DNA of 21,777 nt from an uncultured Mollicutes bacterium (GTDB taxonomy: Bacteria; Bacillota_I; Bacilli_A; RFN20; CAG-826). Within the stretch, counting starts at the first letter, position 1. Each line of letters starts with the position of its first letter. Position numbers and translations under genes: made by a program. Below the pieces are notes generated by a model, which made no database searches, was not told where the DNA came from, and saw nothing but the letters and a program-made list of their open reading frames with translations. Positions 7,875 to 15,833 of this stretch are shown piece after piece. The stretch is taken from the NCBI GenBank assembly GCA_937893635.1, contig CALBGF010000095.1, forward strand, positions 1-21,777. The letters are read 5' to 3'.

Positions 7875-7915
7875 GAGATTAGGTCTATTTTGATCTAATC
7901 TCTTATGCATTTTTA
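7875..7915 (+). terminator. Attenuator-like hairpin between binding-protein gene and permease genes
   Basis: GAGATTAGGTC (7875-7885) pairs with GATCTAATCTC (7892-7902) around a 6-nt TATTTT loop: an 11-bp stem with one G-U pair. A T-rich tract interrupted by GC (TTATGCATTTTT) follows rather than a clean U-run, so termination is probably partial. It lies in the only sizeable gap of the operon (94 nt). A leaky terminator here would keep the receptor at higher level than the permease and ATPases, and the stem could also stabilise the 3' end of the receptor mRNA. Confidence 0.65.
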
Positions 7916-7937
7916 AGGAAGCACAAGGAGGAGAATA

Positions 7938-9143
7938 ATGGAGACATTTTTAATCGGTTACACCATTATTGCGCTGGTATTATTATTCGTAGTTTTTGTC
8001 ATTTTAGTATCGCGTAGAATAATTTTTAAAAACAACCAAAAAATTCAAAGCATTTTTGCCCATCCGCTTTTGATTTATTCATTAAAAAGAATTGGCTCAG
8101 CTTTGATTTCTATTATGTTAGCTATTACTGCAACATATTTATTATTACGTTTAAAAGATCCAACATCAATTTGTAAACAAGTTATTGGTTCATGGGATAA
8201 AATGCCAGAAGATATTAGAAATGCTCGTTGTAACGAGATTTTAAAAGAGCTTGGCTTATATGGAGATAGTTTTGGAGAAGTAGTGGGACAAATATTTAAT
8301 TATTATTACAAAATTTTACCTTTTCCAAAAATCGTTTGTACTGAAGATGTTTTACAATCTGTAACTAACGCTGCTGGCGAAACTATTAGTTATGTGAATG
8401 TTCATGATTGCCGTACATTCATTATGGATTTAGGTAAATCATATTTCTTACCAGGCTATGATACTCCATATGTTATTGATATTATTTTCCAAGAAAAAAT
8501 GATTCACTCATTTAGAGTTGGTATTTTAGCAGTTGTTATAGAACTTGCTATTGGTTATCCTCTTGGTGTTTTAATGGCTAAACATAAAGATGGTGTAATT
8601 GATAAAATAGGTAAAACTTACATTATATCAATTGATGCTATTCCTGGTATTGCTTATTATTACATTTGGCAATTATTATTAGTATATGTTATTGGTTTGC
8701 CAAACCAATATGATGCAAATAACTTTGTGAGTTGGTTAGCTCCTGCTCTTACTATGGGCTTAACTGGTATGGCTGGTATTGCTCTTTGGGTAAGAAGATT
8801 TATGCTTGATGAATTTAACTCTGATTATGTTAAATTTGCTCGAGCAAAAGGCTTATCAGAAAATAAAATTATGTATACGCATGTATTAAGAAACGCTATT
8901 GTACCTTTGGTTAGATCTATTCCATCTGCGGTATTAGGTGCATTACTTGGTTCTTTCTATATTGAAAATATCTATGGTATTCCAGGATTAGGTGGCTTAT
9001 TGATTACTGCTAATAACTCAAATGATACTTATGCGCTGCAAGGTATTGTTGTTGTTTCAGCTTTAATTTCAATTGTTGCTTACCTTGCTGGCGATATTGT
9101 TACCGCTATTGTTGACCCTCGTGTCAGCTTGACATCAGAATAA
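7938..9143 (+). CDS. Oligopeptide ABC transporter permease, OppB/AmiC type
   Basis: This is one of the two transmembrane subunits of the peptide importer. The binding-protein-dependent permease domain fills the C-terminal half, with the EAA loop at about residues 296-323 (DYVKFARAKGLSENKIMYTHVLRNAIVP), which docks on the ATPases, then YIENIYGIPGLGGLL. The protein is 401 residues, longer than standard OppB (about 306). There is an extra N-terminal helix (about 5-27) before the usual first helix (about 48-70), and an enlarged external segment (about 71-185) between helix one and the core. This resembles the long AmiC variant of streptococci. The SD AAGGAGG (7927-7933) fixes the start. It is followed 14 nt later by the second permease gene. 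Confidence 0.92.
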   Translation: METFLIGYTIIALVLLFVVFVILVSRRIIFKNNQKIQSIFAHPLLIYSLKRIGSALISIMLAITATYLLLRLKDPTSICKQVIGSWDKMPEDIRNARCNEILKELGLYGDSFGEVVGQIFNYYYKILPFPKIVCTEDVLQSVTNAAGETISYVNVHDCRTFIMDLGKSYFLPGYDTPYVIDIIFQEKMIHSFRVGILAVVIELAIGYPLGVLMAKHKDGVIDKIGKTYIISIDAIPGIAYYYIWQLLLVYVIGLPNQYDANNFVSWLAPALTMGLTGMAGIALWVRRFMLDEFNSDYVKFARAKGLSENKIMYTHVLRNAIVPLVRSIPSAVLGALLGSFYIENIYGIPGLGGLLITANNSNDTYALQGIVVVSALISIVAYLAGDIVTAIVDPRVSLTSE

Positions 9144-9157
9144 GGGGGGTGGAGTAA

Positions 9158-10135
9158 ATGGCAAAAAACATTGATGATATTATCGAATTTGATAATAAAG
9201 AATTATTTACAATTGTTGGAACCTCTAATGATGAGGCGGAAAAGCTTGATGAAACTCCATATTCTTATTGGGGCGAAACATTTAAACAATTATGGAAAAA
9301 TCCATTAACAATTGTTTGTATTGTTATTTTAGGATTATTAGTATTAATGGCGTTCGTTGGACCATTAATTCAACAATATGAAGTCCTTGGTACAACTAGA
9401 GAAGTATTCTCTGGCCGCGCTTATGAAGGACCATCAGCTGAACATTTATTTGGTATTGCTGGTGGACAAATGGGCGCTTATTCTGAACTTGATCTTTGGA
9501 CATTAGTATGGAAAGGAACACAACTTTCTTTACTCCTTGGTACTGTTGTGGCTCTTATCGATACTTTCTTTGGAATATTGATTGGTTCAATGTGGGGATA
9601 TTTTAAGTGGTTAGATCCTATTTTAATCGAATTACGTAACTTTATTAGTAATATTCCTTCTATCTTAATTTACATTTTATTAATGCAATTCTTAAATCGT
9701 TCATTCTGGACTATTGTCTTAGTACTTTGTGCATTTGGATGGATGGGACTTGCAGGATTTATTCGTAATCAAATTATTATTATTAGAAACCGTGAATATA
9801 ATATTGCTTCTCAAACTCTTGGTAGTTCAGCAAAAGCAATGATTACTCATAACTTATTACCTTATCTAATTTCTGTTATTGTTACTGTTGTTTCTACTGC
9901 AATTCCAGGCGCAATTTCTTCTGAAGTTGGCTTAGCTTACTTCAACTTAAGCTTTAATGCTGCAGAAAAAGTTACATTAGGACAAGTATTAACACTTGCT
10001 GCTAGTGATCCAAAATGGGCAACGCATCCGCATATCTTATTTGCGCCAATGGTTGTCATGGTTCCATTAACAGTATGTTTCTTCTATTTAGGTTTAGCTT
10101 TAGCGGACGCTACTGATCCTAAAAATCATCGTTAG
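9158..10135 (+). CDS. Oligopeptide ABC transporter permease, OppC/AmiD type
   Basis: This is the second transmembrane subunit, 325 residues, close to the family norm. A cytoplasmic N-terminal tail of about 45 residues leads to the typical SYWGETFKQLWKNPLTIVCIVILG entry helix. A large external loop (about 72-120) and the remaining helices follow. A recognisable but degenerate EAA loop, REYNIASQTLGSSAKAMITHNLLPY, is at about residues 210-234. The SD is unusually G-rich (GGGGGGTGGAG, 9144-9154), directly after the upstream TAA. Its own stop, TAG, overlaps the next gene's SD, so translation through this part of the operon is tightly linked. Confidence 0.92.
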   Translation: MAKNIDDIIEFDNKELFTIVGTSNDEAEKLDETPYSYWGETFKQLWKNPLTIVCIVILGLLVLMAFVGPLIQQYEVLGTTREVFSGRAYEGPSAEHLFGIAGGQMGAYSELDLWTLVWKGTQLSLLLGTVVALIDTFFGILIGSMWGYFKWLDPILIELRNFISNIPSILIYILLMQFLNRSFWTIVLVLCAFGWMGLAGFIRNQIIIIRNREYNIASQTLGSSAKAMITHNLLPYLISVIVTVVSTAIPGAISSEVGLAYFNLSFNAAEKVTLGQVLTLAASDPKWATHPHILFAPMVVMVPLTVCFFYLGLALADATDPKNHR

Positions 10136-10145
10136 GAGGATAGTT

Positions 10146-11231
10146 ATGGAAAAGAAAAAAGTTCTTGAAGTAAAAGACTTAAGCGTGGGATTCTTATCAC
10201 ACGGTAAAAAGATGTCTGTTATTCGTAATATTTCTCTTGACGTTTATGAAGGCGAAACATTAGCTATTGTTGGTGAATCTGGATCTGGTAAATCAGTATT
10301 TACTAAAACATTTACTGGTATGCTTGATAGTAATGGTTATATTTCTAATGGTAGTATTATGTTTGGCGATTTAGACTTAACAACTCTAAAAAAATCTGAA
10401 GAATGGGCGGGAATTCGTGGCAAAAGAATTGCTACTATCTTCCAAGACCCAATGACTTCTTTAAACCCTTTATTCTCTATTGGCTATCAAATCTCTGAAG
10501 TATTACGTTTACATCACGGATTAAGCAAAGAAGAGGCTAAAAAAGAAGCTATTAATTTACTTAGAAAAGTTCGTATCCCAGAACCGGAAAAGAGATATCA
10601 TGATTATCCTTTCCAATATTCTGGAGGTATGCGTCAACGTGTCGTTATTGCTATTGCCTTAGCATGTCGACCAGAAATTCTTATTTGTGATGAACCTACA
10701 ACCGCTCTTGACGTAACAGTCCAAGCGCAAATCTTATCACTTATTAAAGAATTACAAAAAGAATATAAATGGACAACAATATTTATTACTCACGATTTAG
10801 GCGTTGTTGCTAATGTTGCTGATCGTGTTGCAGTTATGTATGGTGGTCAAATTGTTGAATATGGAACTGTCGAAGATATTTTCTATCGTTCTGCACATCC
10901 ATATACTTGGGCATTATTATCATCACTTCCTCAATTAGGAAGTAAAGATGAACCATTAAGTTATATTCCAGGTAATCCACCAACATTTACAAGCGAAATT
11001 ATTGGTGATGCATTTGCAGTAAGAAATAAATATGCAATGCGTATTGATTTCCTTATTGATCCACCAATGTTTAAAATAAGTGATACGCATTCCGCTAAGA
11101 CATGGTTACTTGATCCACGTGCTCCACATATTGAAAAGCCAGCACTTATTCAAAACTTGTCAAAGCGTATTAAAGAAGTATCTAGTGAAATTCAAAAAGA
11201 TTTAGAGATTGGCGGTGAACATCATGAATAA
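10146..11231 (+). CDS. Oligopeptide ABC transporter ATPase, OppD/AmiE type
   Basis: This is one of two nucleotide-binding subunits powering uptake. Walker A is GESGSGKS (43-50), the signature is SGGMRQR (from about 159), Walker B is ILICDEPTTALD (about 179-190), and the switch His is in FITHDLG. The C-terminal oligopeptide-transporter extension (YIPGNPPTF onward) has GDAFAVRNKYAMRID where many OppD/DppD proteins carry a cysteine cluster. The cysteines are absent, and the following THSAKTWLLDPRAPHIEKPALI resembles streptococcal AmiE. Length is 361 residues, typical. The SD TAGGAGGAT includes the stop codon of oppC. It overlaps the start of the second ATPase gene by 8 nt. Confidence 0.93.
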   Translation: MEKKKVLEVKDLSVGFLSHGKKMSVIRNISLDVYEGETLAIVGESGSGKSVFTKTFTGMLDSNGYISNGSIMFGDLDLTTLKKSEEWAGIRGKRIATIFQDPMTSLNPLFSIGYQISEVLRLHHGLSKEEAKKEAINLLRKVRIPEPEKRYHDYPFQYSGGMRQRVVIAIALACRPEILICDEPTTALDVTVQAQILSLIKELQKEYKWTTIFITHDLGVVANVADRVAVMYGGQIVEYGTVEDIFYRSAHPYTWALLSSLPQLGSKDEPLSYIPGNPPTFTSEIIGDAFAVRNKYAMRIDFLIDPPMFKISDTHSAKTWLLDPRAPHIEKPALIQNLSKRIKEVSSEIQKDLEIGGEHHE

Positions 11232-12234
11232 TGAAGCTATAAAATATGTTGATGTACATCATCAAAATAATCGCCGTGATGTCTTAGTATCTTTCCAAGA
11301 TGTAAAAATTTCGTTTAAACATGGTATTTATGAAAGAGTTATTATTAAAGATTTAAATCTTGATATTTATAAAGGCGAAATTCTTGGTCTTGTTGGTGAG
11401 TCTGGTAGTGGTAAGACCACCATTGGTAGAGGTTTAATTCGTATTATTCCTATTTCTGGCGGACAAATTCTTTATGGCGAAAATAAAGAAGTAATTTCAG
11501 GAAAAATTGGTAAAGAAAAAGAAAGAAATTTAAAAACTAAAATTCAAATGATTTTCCAAGATCCTTCAGCTTCTTTAAATGATCGTAGTAATGTTGATTA
11601 TATTATTTCGGAAGGTTTAAGAGCTTTCCACTTATATAAGGATGAAGCTGATCGTCGTCAAAAAGTCGAAAAAATGATTCGCCGTGTTGGTTTAAGTGTT
11701 GAACACTTAAAACGTTATCCGCATGAATTCTCTGGTGGACAACGTCAACGTATCGGTATTGCGCGTTGTATGATTATGAATCCAGAATTAATTATTGCTG
11801 ATGAACCTATTTCAGCGCTTGATGTATCAATTCGTGCTCAAGTCTTAAATTTAATTAAAGAATTTAGAGAAGAACGTGGATTAACTGTATTATTTATTGC
11901 TCACGATTTATCAGTTGTAAAATACATTTCTGATCGTATTGCAGTTATTTATCAAGGACGTTTAGTAGAATTATGCCCTGCTGATCGTTTATTTGAAGTT
12001 CCACTTCATCCTTATACGAAATCTTTATTATCTGCGATTCCTTTACCTGATCCAGCAATCGAAAAGAACAAAGTTTCATTTGTTTATGATCCAAGTGTTC
12101 ATAATTATACTAGTGATGATCCAGCAGATTTTTATGAAGTTGAAAAACATCACTATGTCCGTTGTAATTTAAAAGAATTAAAGAAATATAAAGAAATTAT
12201 TGCTAGTTTGAAGGAAGGTGCTAAACATGAATAA
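11224..12234 (+). CDS. Oligopeptide ABC transporter ATPase, OppF/AmiF type
   Basis: This is the second nucleotide-binding subunit, 336 residues from ATG 11224. An in-frame TTG at 11209 would add five residues but is not needed. Walker A is GESGSGKT (58-65), the signature is SGGQRQR (about 170), Walker B is LIIADEPISALD (about 188-199), and the switch His is in FIAHDLS. The C-terminal extension keeps the LHPYTKSLLSAIPLPDP segment typical of OppF. The ATG lies inside the end of oppD (shared bases ATGAATAA, 11224-11231), implying translational coupling and equal production of the two ATPases. The same 8-base arrangement recurs at its own 3' end with the LRR protein gene. Confidence 0.93.
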   Translation: MNNEAIKYVDVHHQNNRRDVLVSFQDVKISFKHGIYERVIIKDLNLDIYKGEILGLVGESGSGKTTIGRGLIRIIPISGGQILYGENKEVISGKIGKEKERNLKTKIQMIFQDPSASLNDRSNVDYIISEGLRAFHLYKDEADRRQKVEKMIRRVGLSVEHLKRYPHEFSGGQRQRIGIARCMIMNPELIIADEPISALDVSIRAQVLNLIKEFREERGLTVLFIAHDLSVVKYISDRIAVIYQGRLVELCPADRLFEVPLHPYTKSLLSAIPLPDPAIEKNKVSFVYDPSVHNYTSDDPADFYEVEKHHYVRCNLKELKKYKEIIASLKEGAKHE

Positions 12235-14227
12235 GAAAAAGTTTTGTAAAATATTCTTTCCTGTGTTAGGCACAGTTGCGGTTGTTACTGGAATATATTG
12301 GGCTTTAATTGAATTTTCTTTAAAAGATCTTCAAAATATCGGTTATATAAGTTTTAGATATGAACAAAATTCTGAGAACAAAAATGCCGATGCCTATATT
12401 ACTGCTATTAACCAAGATAAAAATTATCCTTCATATTTTGAAGTTCCAAAACAATTAAAAGGACACAAAGTTGTTGGTATTGATGCTCAAGCATTTTATG
12501 GCTTAGATCGTCTTAAAACAGTAGTTTTACCTAAAAGTGTTTCAGTAATTGGCGACCAAGCATTTGGCAATTGTGTTAACCTTAAAAAAGTAATTGTTAA
12601 GGGAGAATTAACTTCAGTTGGTGTTGATGTATTTGAAGGATCAGATAACTGGGAATATAAATCAATTACTGATGAAAATGGTGATAAATTCATTATGTTT
12701 GAAGATTTCCTATATAAATATGATGGAGAAATTGCTAATAATACTATCGTAAAATCTGAAGAAGATAAAGGTGGCAATGAAGTTGCTAGCAAACAATATT
12801 TATATATTCCTAGTGAAGTAAAAGAATTATGTTCAGGGTCATTTAAAGATCAACCTGGTATTGTTGGTGTTGAATTACCATCTAAATATACACAATTACC
12901 AAAAGAAGTATTTGCTAATTGCCGAAATTTAAAATCTGTTGATCTTAAAAATGTTACAGAAATTAATGATGGTGCTTTTTCTGATTGCACTAGTTTAGAA
13001 ACTATTGATTTATCAAAAGTAACTTCTATTGGTAGCAATGCGTTTAATAATACTAATCTTAGTTCAATCACATTATCTAATGAACTAACTACTATTAATA
13101 ATTCAACGTTTGCTAATTGCTTGAATTTAGGTAATGTTACAATTCCTACAAGCGTTACAAAAATTGATGACTATGCATTTGCTAATGATGAAAATATTAC
13201 CGAAATGTCTTTAAGTGACAATGTTACTTTCTTAGGTATTGGTGCTTTTAGTAATACAAGAATTAAAACATTTAAAACACCTAAACTCATTCAAACGATT
13301 CCAGAAGCATTATTTAAGGGAGACACTGCTTTAGAAAGTATTGAATTAGTTAAAGAAGAAGATATGATTCAAACAAAAAGTGTTGTTTATAATGAGTTTT
13401 ATCCAGAAGACAAAGAAACTGAAAAAGATGCATATGGTAATGATTTATATGAGTATACTTATACAGGTGTACAAACTATCGGAAAGGAAGCATTTTCTGG
13501 ATGTAACAAATTAACTTCTATAGATTTCCCATATAAAGAATTTGAAGAAGATGAATATACAGGTTTTAATCAATCTACAAAAAAACTTGTTAAAAAATCT
13601 GTTGTTCAAATTGGCGAAAACGCCTTTGAAGGAACGGGATTAATTGAGTTTAATACTCCTGTAACTGTAACTAGTTTTGAACGTGGAATATTAAAAGATT
13701 GCCGTAATTTAACAAAAGTTAATTTTGGTGAAAATAGAGATGATAAAAATGCATTTACCGCAATTAACGCTGAATGTTTTGCTGGGGATGAATCATTAGA
13801 ATCAATTGTTATACCAGACACAGTTAGCGCTATTCAAGGATCAGTATTTAAAGATTGTACTAATTTAAAGAATGTTACATTACCTACTAATCCATCATTT
13901 AAAACATTAAATAATTCAATTTTTGAAAACTGTGAAAGTTTAACTGAATTAGTGGTTCCTAAAAATGTAGTTACTATTAAAAATAGTGCCTTTAAAGATT
14001 GTGACAATTTAGTCAGCATCCAATTACTTGGTAAAGTATCAACAATTGAAAAAGATGCTTTTGCGAACTGCAATAAATTAGAAAATGTTTTTGTTGGAAC
14101 AACAGAATCGCAAAGAGGTTGGATTGATGGTTGGGCTCCAACTACAGCGACTATTGTTTTCTATTCTGAAACAGAAAAAGCTGGTTGTTGGCACTATGAT
14201 GCTGATAACAAAGTAGTAATGTGGTAA
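12227..14227 (+). CDS. Membrane-anchored BspA-type leucine-rich repeat protein
   Basis: This is a 666-residue protein with a short basic N-terminus, one hydrophobic helix (about residues 10-30) with no lipobox, and then tandem LRR_5/BspA-type repeats over most of the chain. Typical units are IGDQAFGNCVNLKKVIV, INDGAFSDCTSLETIDLS and IKNSAFKDCDNLVSIQL, about 20-24 residues each, with two non-repeat insertions (about 145-190 and 385-405). The helix probably tethers the repeats to the outer face of the membrane. ATG 12227 is chosen over GTG 12218 because AAGGAAGG (12211-12218) is correctly spaced for it. The start overlaps the oppF stop by 8 nt and a terminator follows, so it is the last gene of the transporter operon. 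Such repeats mediate protein or surface binding. A role in presenting peptides, or in a complex with the transporter, is inference. Confidence 0.88.
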   Translation: MNKKKFCKIFFPVLGTVAVVTGIYWALIEFSLKDLQNIGYISFRYEQNSENKNADAYITAINQDKNYPSYFEVPKQLKGHKVVGIDAQAFYGLDRLKTVVLPKSVSVIGDQAFGNCVNLKKVIVKGELTSVGVDVFEGSDNWEYKSITDENGDKFIMFEDFLYKYDGEIANNTIVKSEEDKGGNEVASKQYLYIPSEVKELCSGSFKDQPGIVGVELPSKYTQLPKEVFANCRNLKSVDLKNVTEINDGAFSDCTSLETIDLSKVTSIGSNAFNNTNLSSITLSNELTTINNSTFANCLNLGNVTIPTSVTKIDDYAFANDENITEMSLSDNVTFLGIGAFSNTRIKTFKTPKLIQTIPEALFKGDTALESIELVKEEDMIQTKSVVYNEFYPEDKETEKDAYGNDLYEYTYTGVQTIGKEAFSGCNKLTSIDFPYKEFEEDEYTGFNQSTKKLVKKSVVQIGENAFEGTGLIEFNTPVTVTSFERGILKDCRNLTKVNFGENRDDKNAFTAINAECFAGDESLESIVIPDTVSAIQGSVFKDCTNLKNVTLPTNPSFKTLNNSIFENCESLTELVVPKNVVTIKNSAFKDCDNLVSIQLLGKVSTIEKDAFANCNKLENVFVGTTESQRGWIDGWAPTTATIVFYSETEKAGCWHYDADNKVVMW

Positions 14228-14229
14228 AT

Positions 14230-14256
14230 AAAAGCGCATCTAAATGATGCGTTTTT
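14230..14256. terminator. Intrinsic terminator at end of the peptide transporter/LRR operon
   Basis: CGCATC (14235-14240) pairs with GATGCG (14246-14251) around a TAAAT loop. Four A precede the extended stem and five T follow it. The A-side gives an interrupted T-rich tract on the other strand, so it can also stop the convergent flippase gene ending at 14274. A second small hairpin, TTGCTT (14255-14260) with AAGCAA (14268-14273), adjoins it. Confidence 0.85.
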
Positions 14257-14273
14257 GCTTGCAAAAAAAGCAA

Positions 14274-15737
14274 TTACTTGTTCTTTTTTCTAATAAATGA
14301 ATAAACTAAATCTTCTTTTAATAACGCTAATACGCCAATATAAATAAATGCGCCTATACAAACGGTTAAAATTATTTTAACGATATCATTATTAAGAGGA
14401 ACGACATAAGCAATTAAAAATGATGATATAAGAACGCTAATGCCGCCAATAAATAATTTCAGAGTGTTTTTATTAAATAAAGCTTTTATTACATATTCTT
14501 TAGTTACAACAATTAAATTAATTAATACGATTATATCTGTTAGCATTGTGGCTATTGCCACTCCAATTGCGGGATTGTTATTGTATTCTTTAAAAATATT
14601 ACCTAAATATATTGAGCCACCAATATTCAAAATTGCGCCAAGAAGTAAAGTGTATAGGTAATATTTTTCTTTTTTCATTGGTAGGAGTACTTGCTCATAA
14701 ATCATATCAGATAAGGAGAATGTTAAAGACATACTAACAAGTATAATTAATACAATTGGTGCTTCTTGATATTCCACACTACCACCAGATATAATATTCG
14801 TTATTTGATGTGATAACATTGACATTGAAGCAATCGCGGGAATAGCAATAAATAAACAAATATTAAAGCCATATCTAGTTAAATTATTAAAGAAATATTT
14901 ATTATCCATTTTGAAATATCTTGTAGCTCTTGGAATAAATACAGCATCAAGAGAAGTGATAAGAGCAATTATGATTTCAATGCTTTTAACACCTACTGAA
15001 TAATTAGCTACTTGGCTTTTAGATTTGTCTAAAAATCCTAAAATAAATGTATCAGTGGAGTTATATAAAGTAAGCATTAAAGAAATAATAAATACCACAA
15101 AAATAGGTTTTAAATATGATTTAAATTCATAAGGGCCAACATATTTAAAAGTTACATATTTTTTTAAGCAAAACACATTTATTATTACGTTTAATATCGT
15201 TGATAAAATTGCTAAAAATGAGTACAAATACAAATCTGTTGGTCTTCTTACTAAACTAATAATTAGTAATGAGCAAGTAGCAAGTGTAGCAATTGATCTT
15301 AATGATATAAAATAATGTTTTTCTAAAGCAATAAACAGCCATTCAAAAGAAAATGTACTAACTAAAAAATTAATACTTAAGATAAAGATTAAGTCTTTCC
15401 ATTCAAATAGTTCTTTAACAGAAAACACGCCAATACACATAAGTGTAAAAGCTAAAATTGTATGTATAGCTTGTATGATAAAAAATTCTTGTACTTTTTT
15501 GGATAAAGCAATTTTATCGTCTTTAACTTTGGAACATTCTCTTATGGCAATGTTTGGAATACCAGATTTAGCAATGATTAAAAAATAAAAAACAAAGGTA
15601 TTAGCCCAAGTGTAAGTTCCCATAGCTTCAGCGCCTAAAGCAGCGCAGACATGGGGAAAAGAAATAAAAGATAAAAGAGTCAGAACTAATGTTTTGATTA
15701 AATTTACTATTACACTATAGCGAATATTATCTTTCAT
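14274..15737 (-). CDS. Wzx-type polysaccharide/oligosaccharide flippase
   Basis: This is a 487-residue protein with about 14 hydrophobic helices. Its N-terminus (NLIKTLVLTLLSFISFPHVCAALGAEAMGTYTWANTFVFYFLIIAKSGIPNIAIRECSK) is typical of the polysaccharide biosynthesis/export family in the MOP flippase superfamily, with a conserved helix-2 G-x-x-G-x-Y type motif and a GIPNIAIRE segment. The expected role is moving undecaprenyl-linked oligosaccharides across the cytoplasmic membrane. The SD AAAAGGAG precedes the ATG by about 7 nt. It stands alone on the minus strand, divergent from a GT4 glycosyltransferase gene, and converges on the transporter operon. The partner polymerase may be the gene at 1721-3043, more than 11 kb away. 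Confidence 0.88.
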   Translation of the reverse strand: MKDNIRYSVIVNLIKTLVLTLLSFISFPHVCAALGAEAMGTYTWANTFVFYFLIIAKSGIPNIAIRECSKVKDDKIALSKKVQEFFIIQAIHTILAFTLMCIGVFSVKELFEWKDLIFILSINFLVSTFSFEWLFIALEKHYFISLRSIATLATCSLLIISLVRRPTDLYLYSFLAILSTILNVIINVFCLKKYVTFKYVGPYEFKSYLKPIFVVFIISLMLTLYNSTDTFILGFLDKSKSQVANYSVGVKSIEIIIALITSLDAVFIPRATRYFKMDNKYFFNNLTRYGFNICLFIAIPAIASMSMLSHQITNIISGGSVEYQEAPIVLIILVSMSLTFSLSDMIYEQVLLPMKKEKYYLYTLLLGAILNIGGSIYLGNIFKEYNNNPAIGVAIATMLTDIIVLINLIVVTKEYVIKALFNKNTLKLFIGGISVLISSFLIAYVVPLNNDIVKIILTVCIGAFIYIGVLALLKEDLVYSFIRKKNK

Positions 15738-15780
15738 AGTTGCTCCTTTTCTTATATAATTATAACTTTTTTTTTATAAA

Positions 15781-15812
15781 TTGCTATAAAAGTATAAACT
15801 TTTATATTAAAA
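15781..15812 (+). promoter_or_regulatory. Putative promoter with inverted repeat in spacer, upstream of GT4 gene
   Basis: TTGCTA (15781-15786) and TATATT (15803-15808) are 16 bp apart. Across the spacer lies the inverted repeat TATAAAAGT (15785-15793), ATAA, ACTTTTATA (15798-15806). The local base composition is extremely AT-rich, so chance symmetry is possible. The flippase gene on the other strand has a TATAAT near 15765 with no strong -35. Confidence 0.4.
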
Positions 15813-15833
15813 TATAAAAAGGTGGTGATTGGA

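Noticed and set aside
11209..11223. TTG start for oppF five codons upstream
   Set aside because: The ATG at 11224 overlaps the oppD stop in the same way as two other junctions in the window, and the extra residues match no family feature.
12496..14073. Several antisense ORFs of 70-98 codons opposite the LRR gene
   Set aside because: They are shadows of the repeat periodicity on the coding strand, have no SD, and look like mirrored repeats (for example LSQFSK, LVQSLN).
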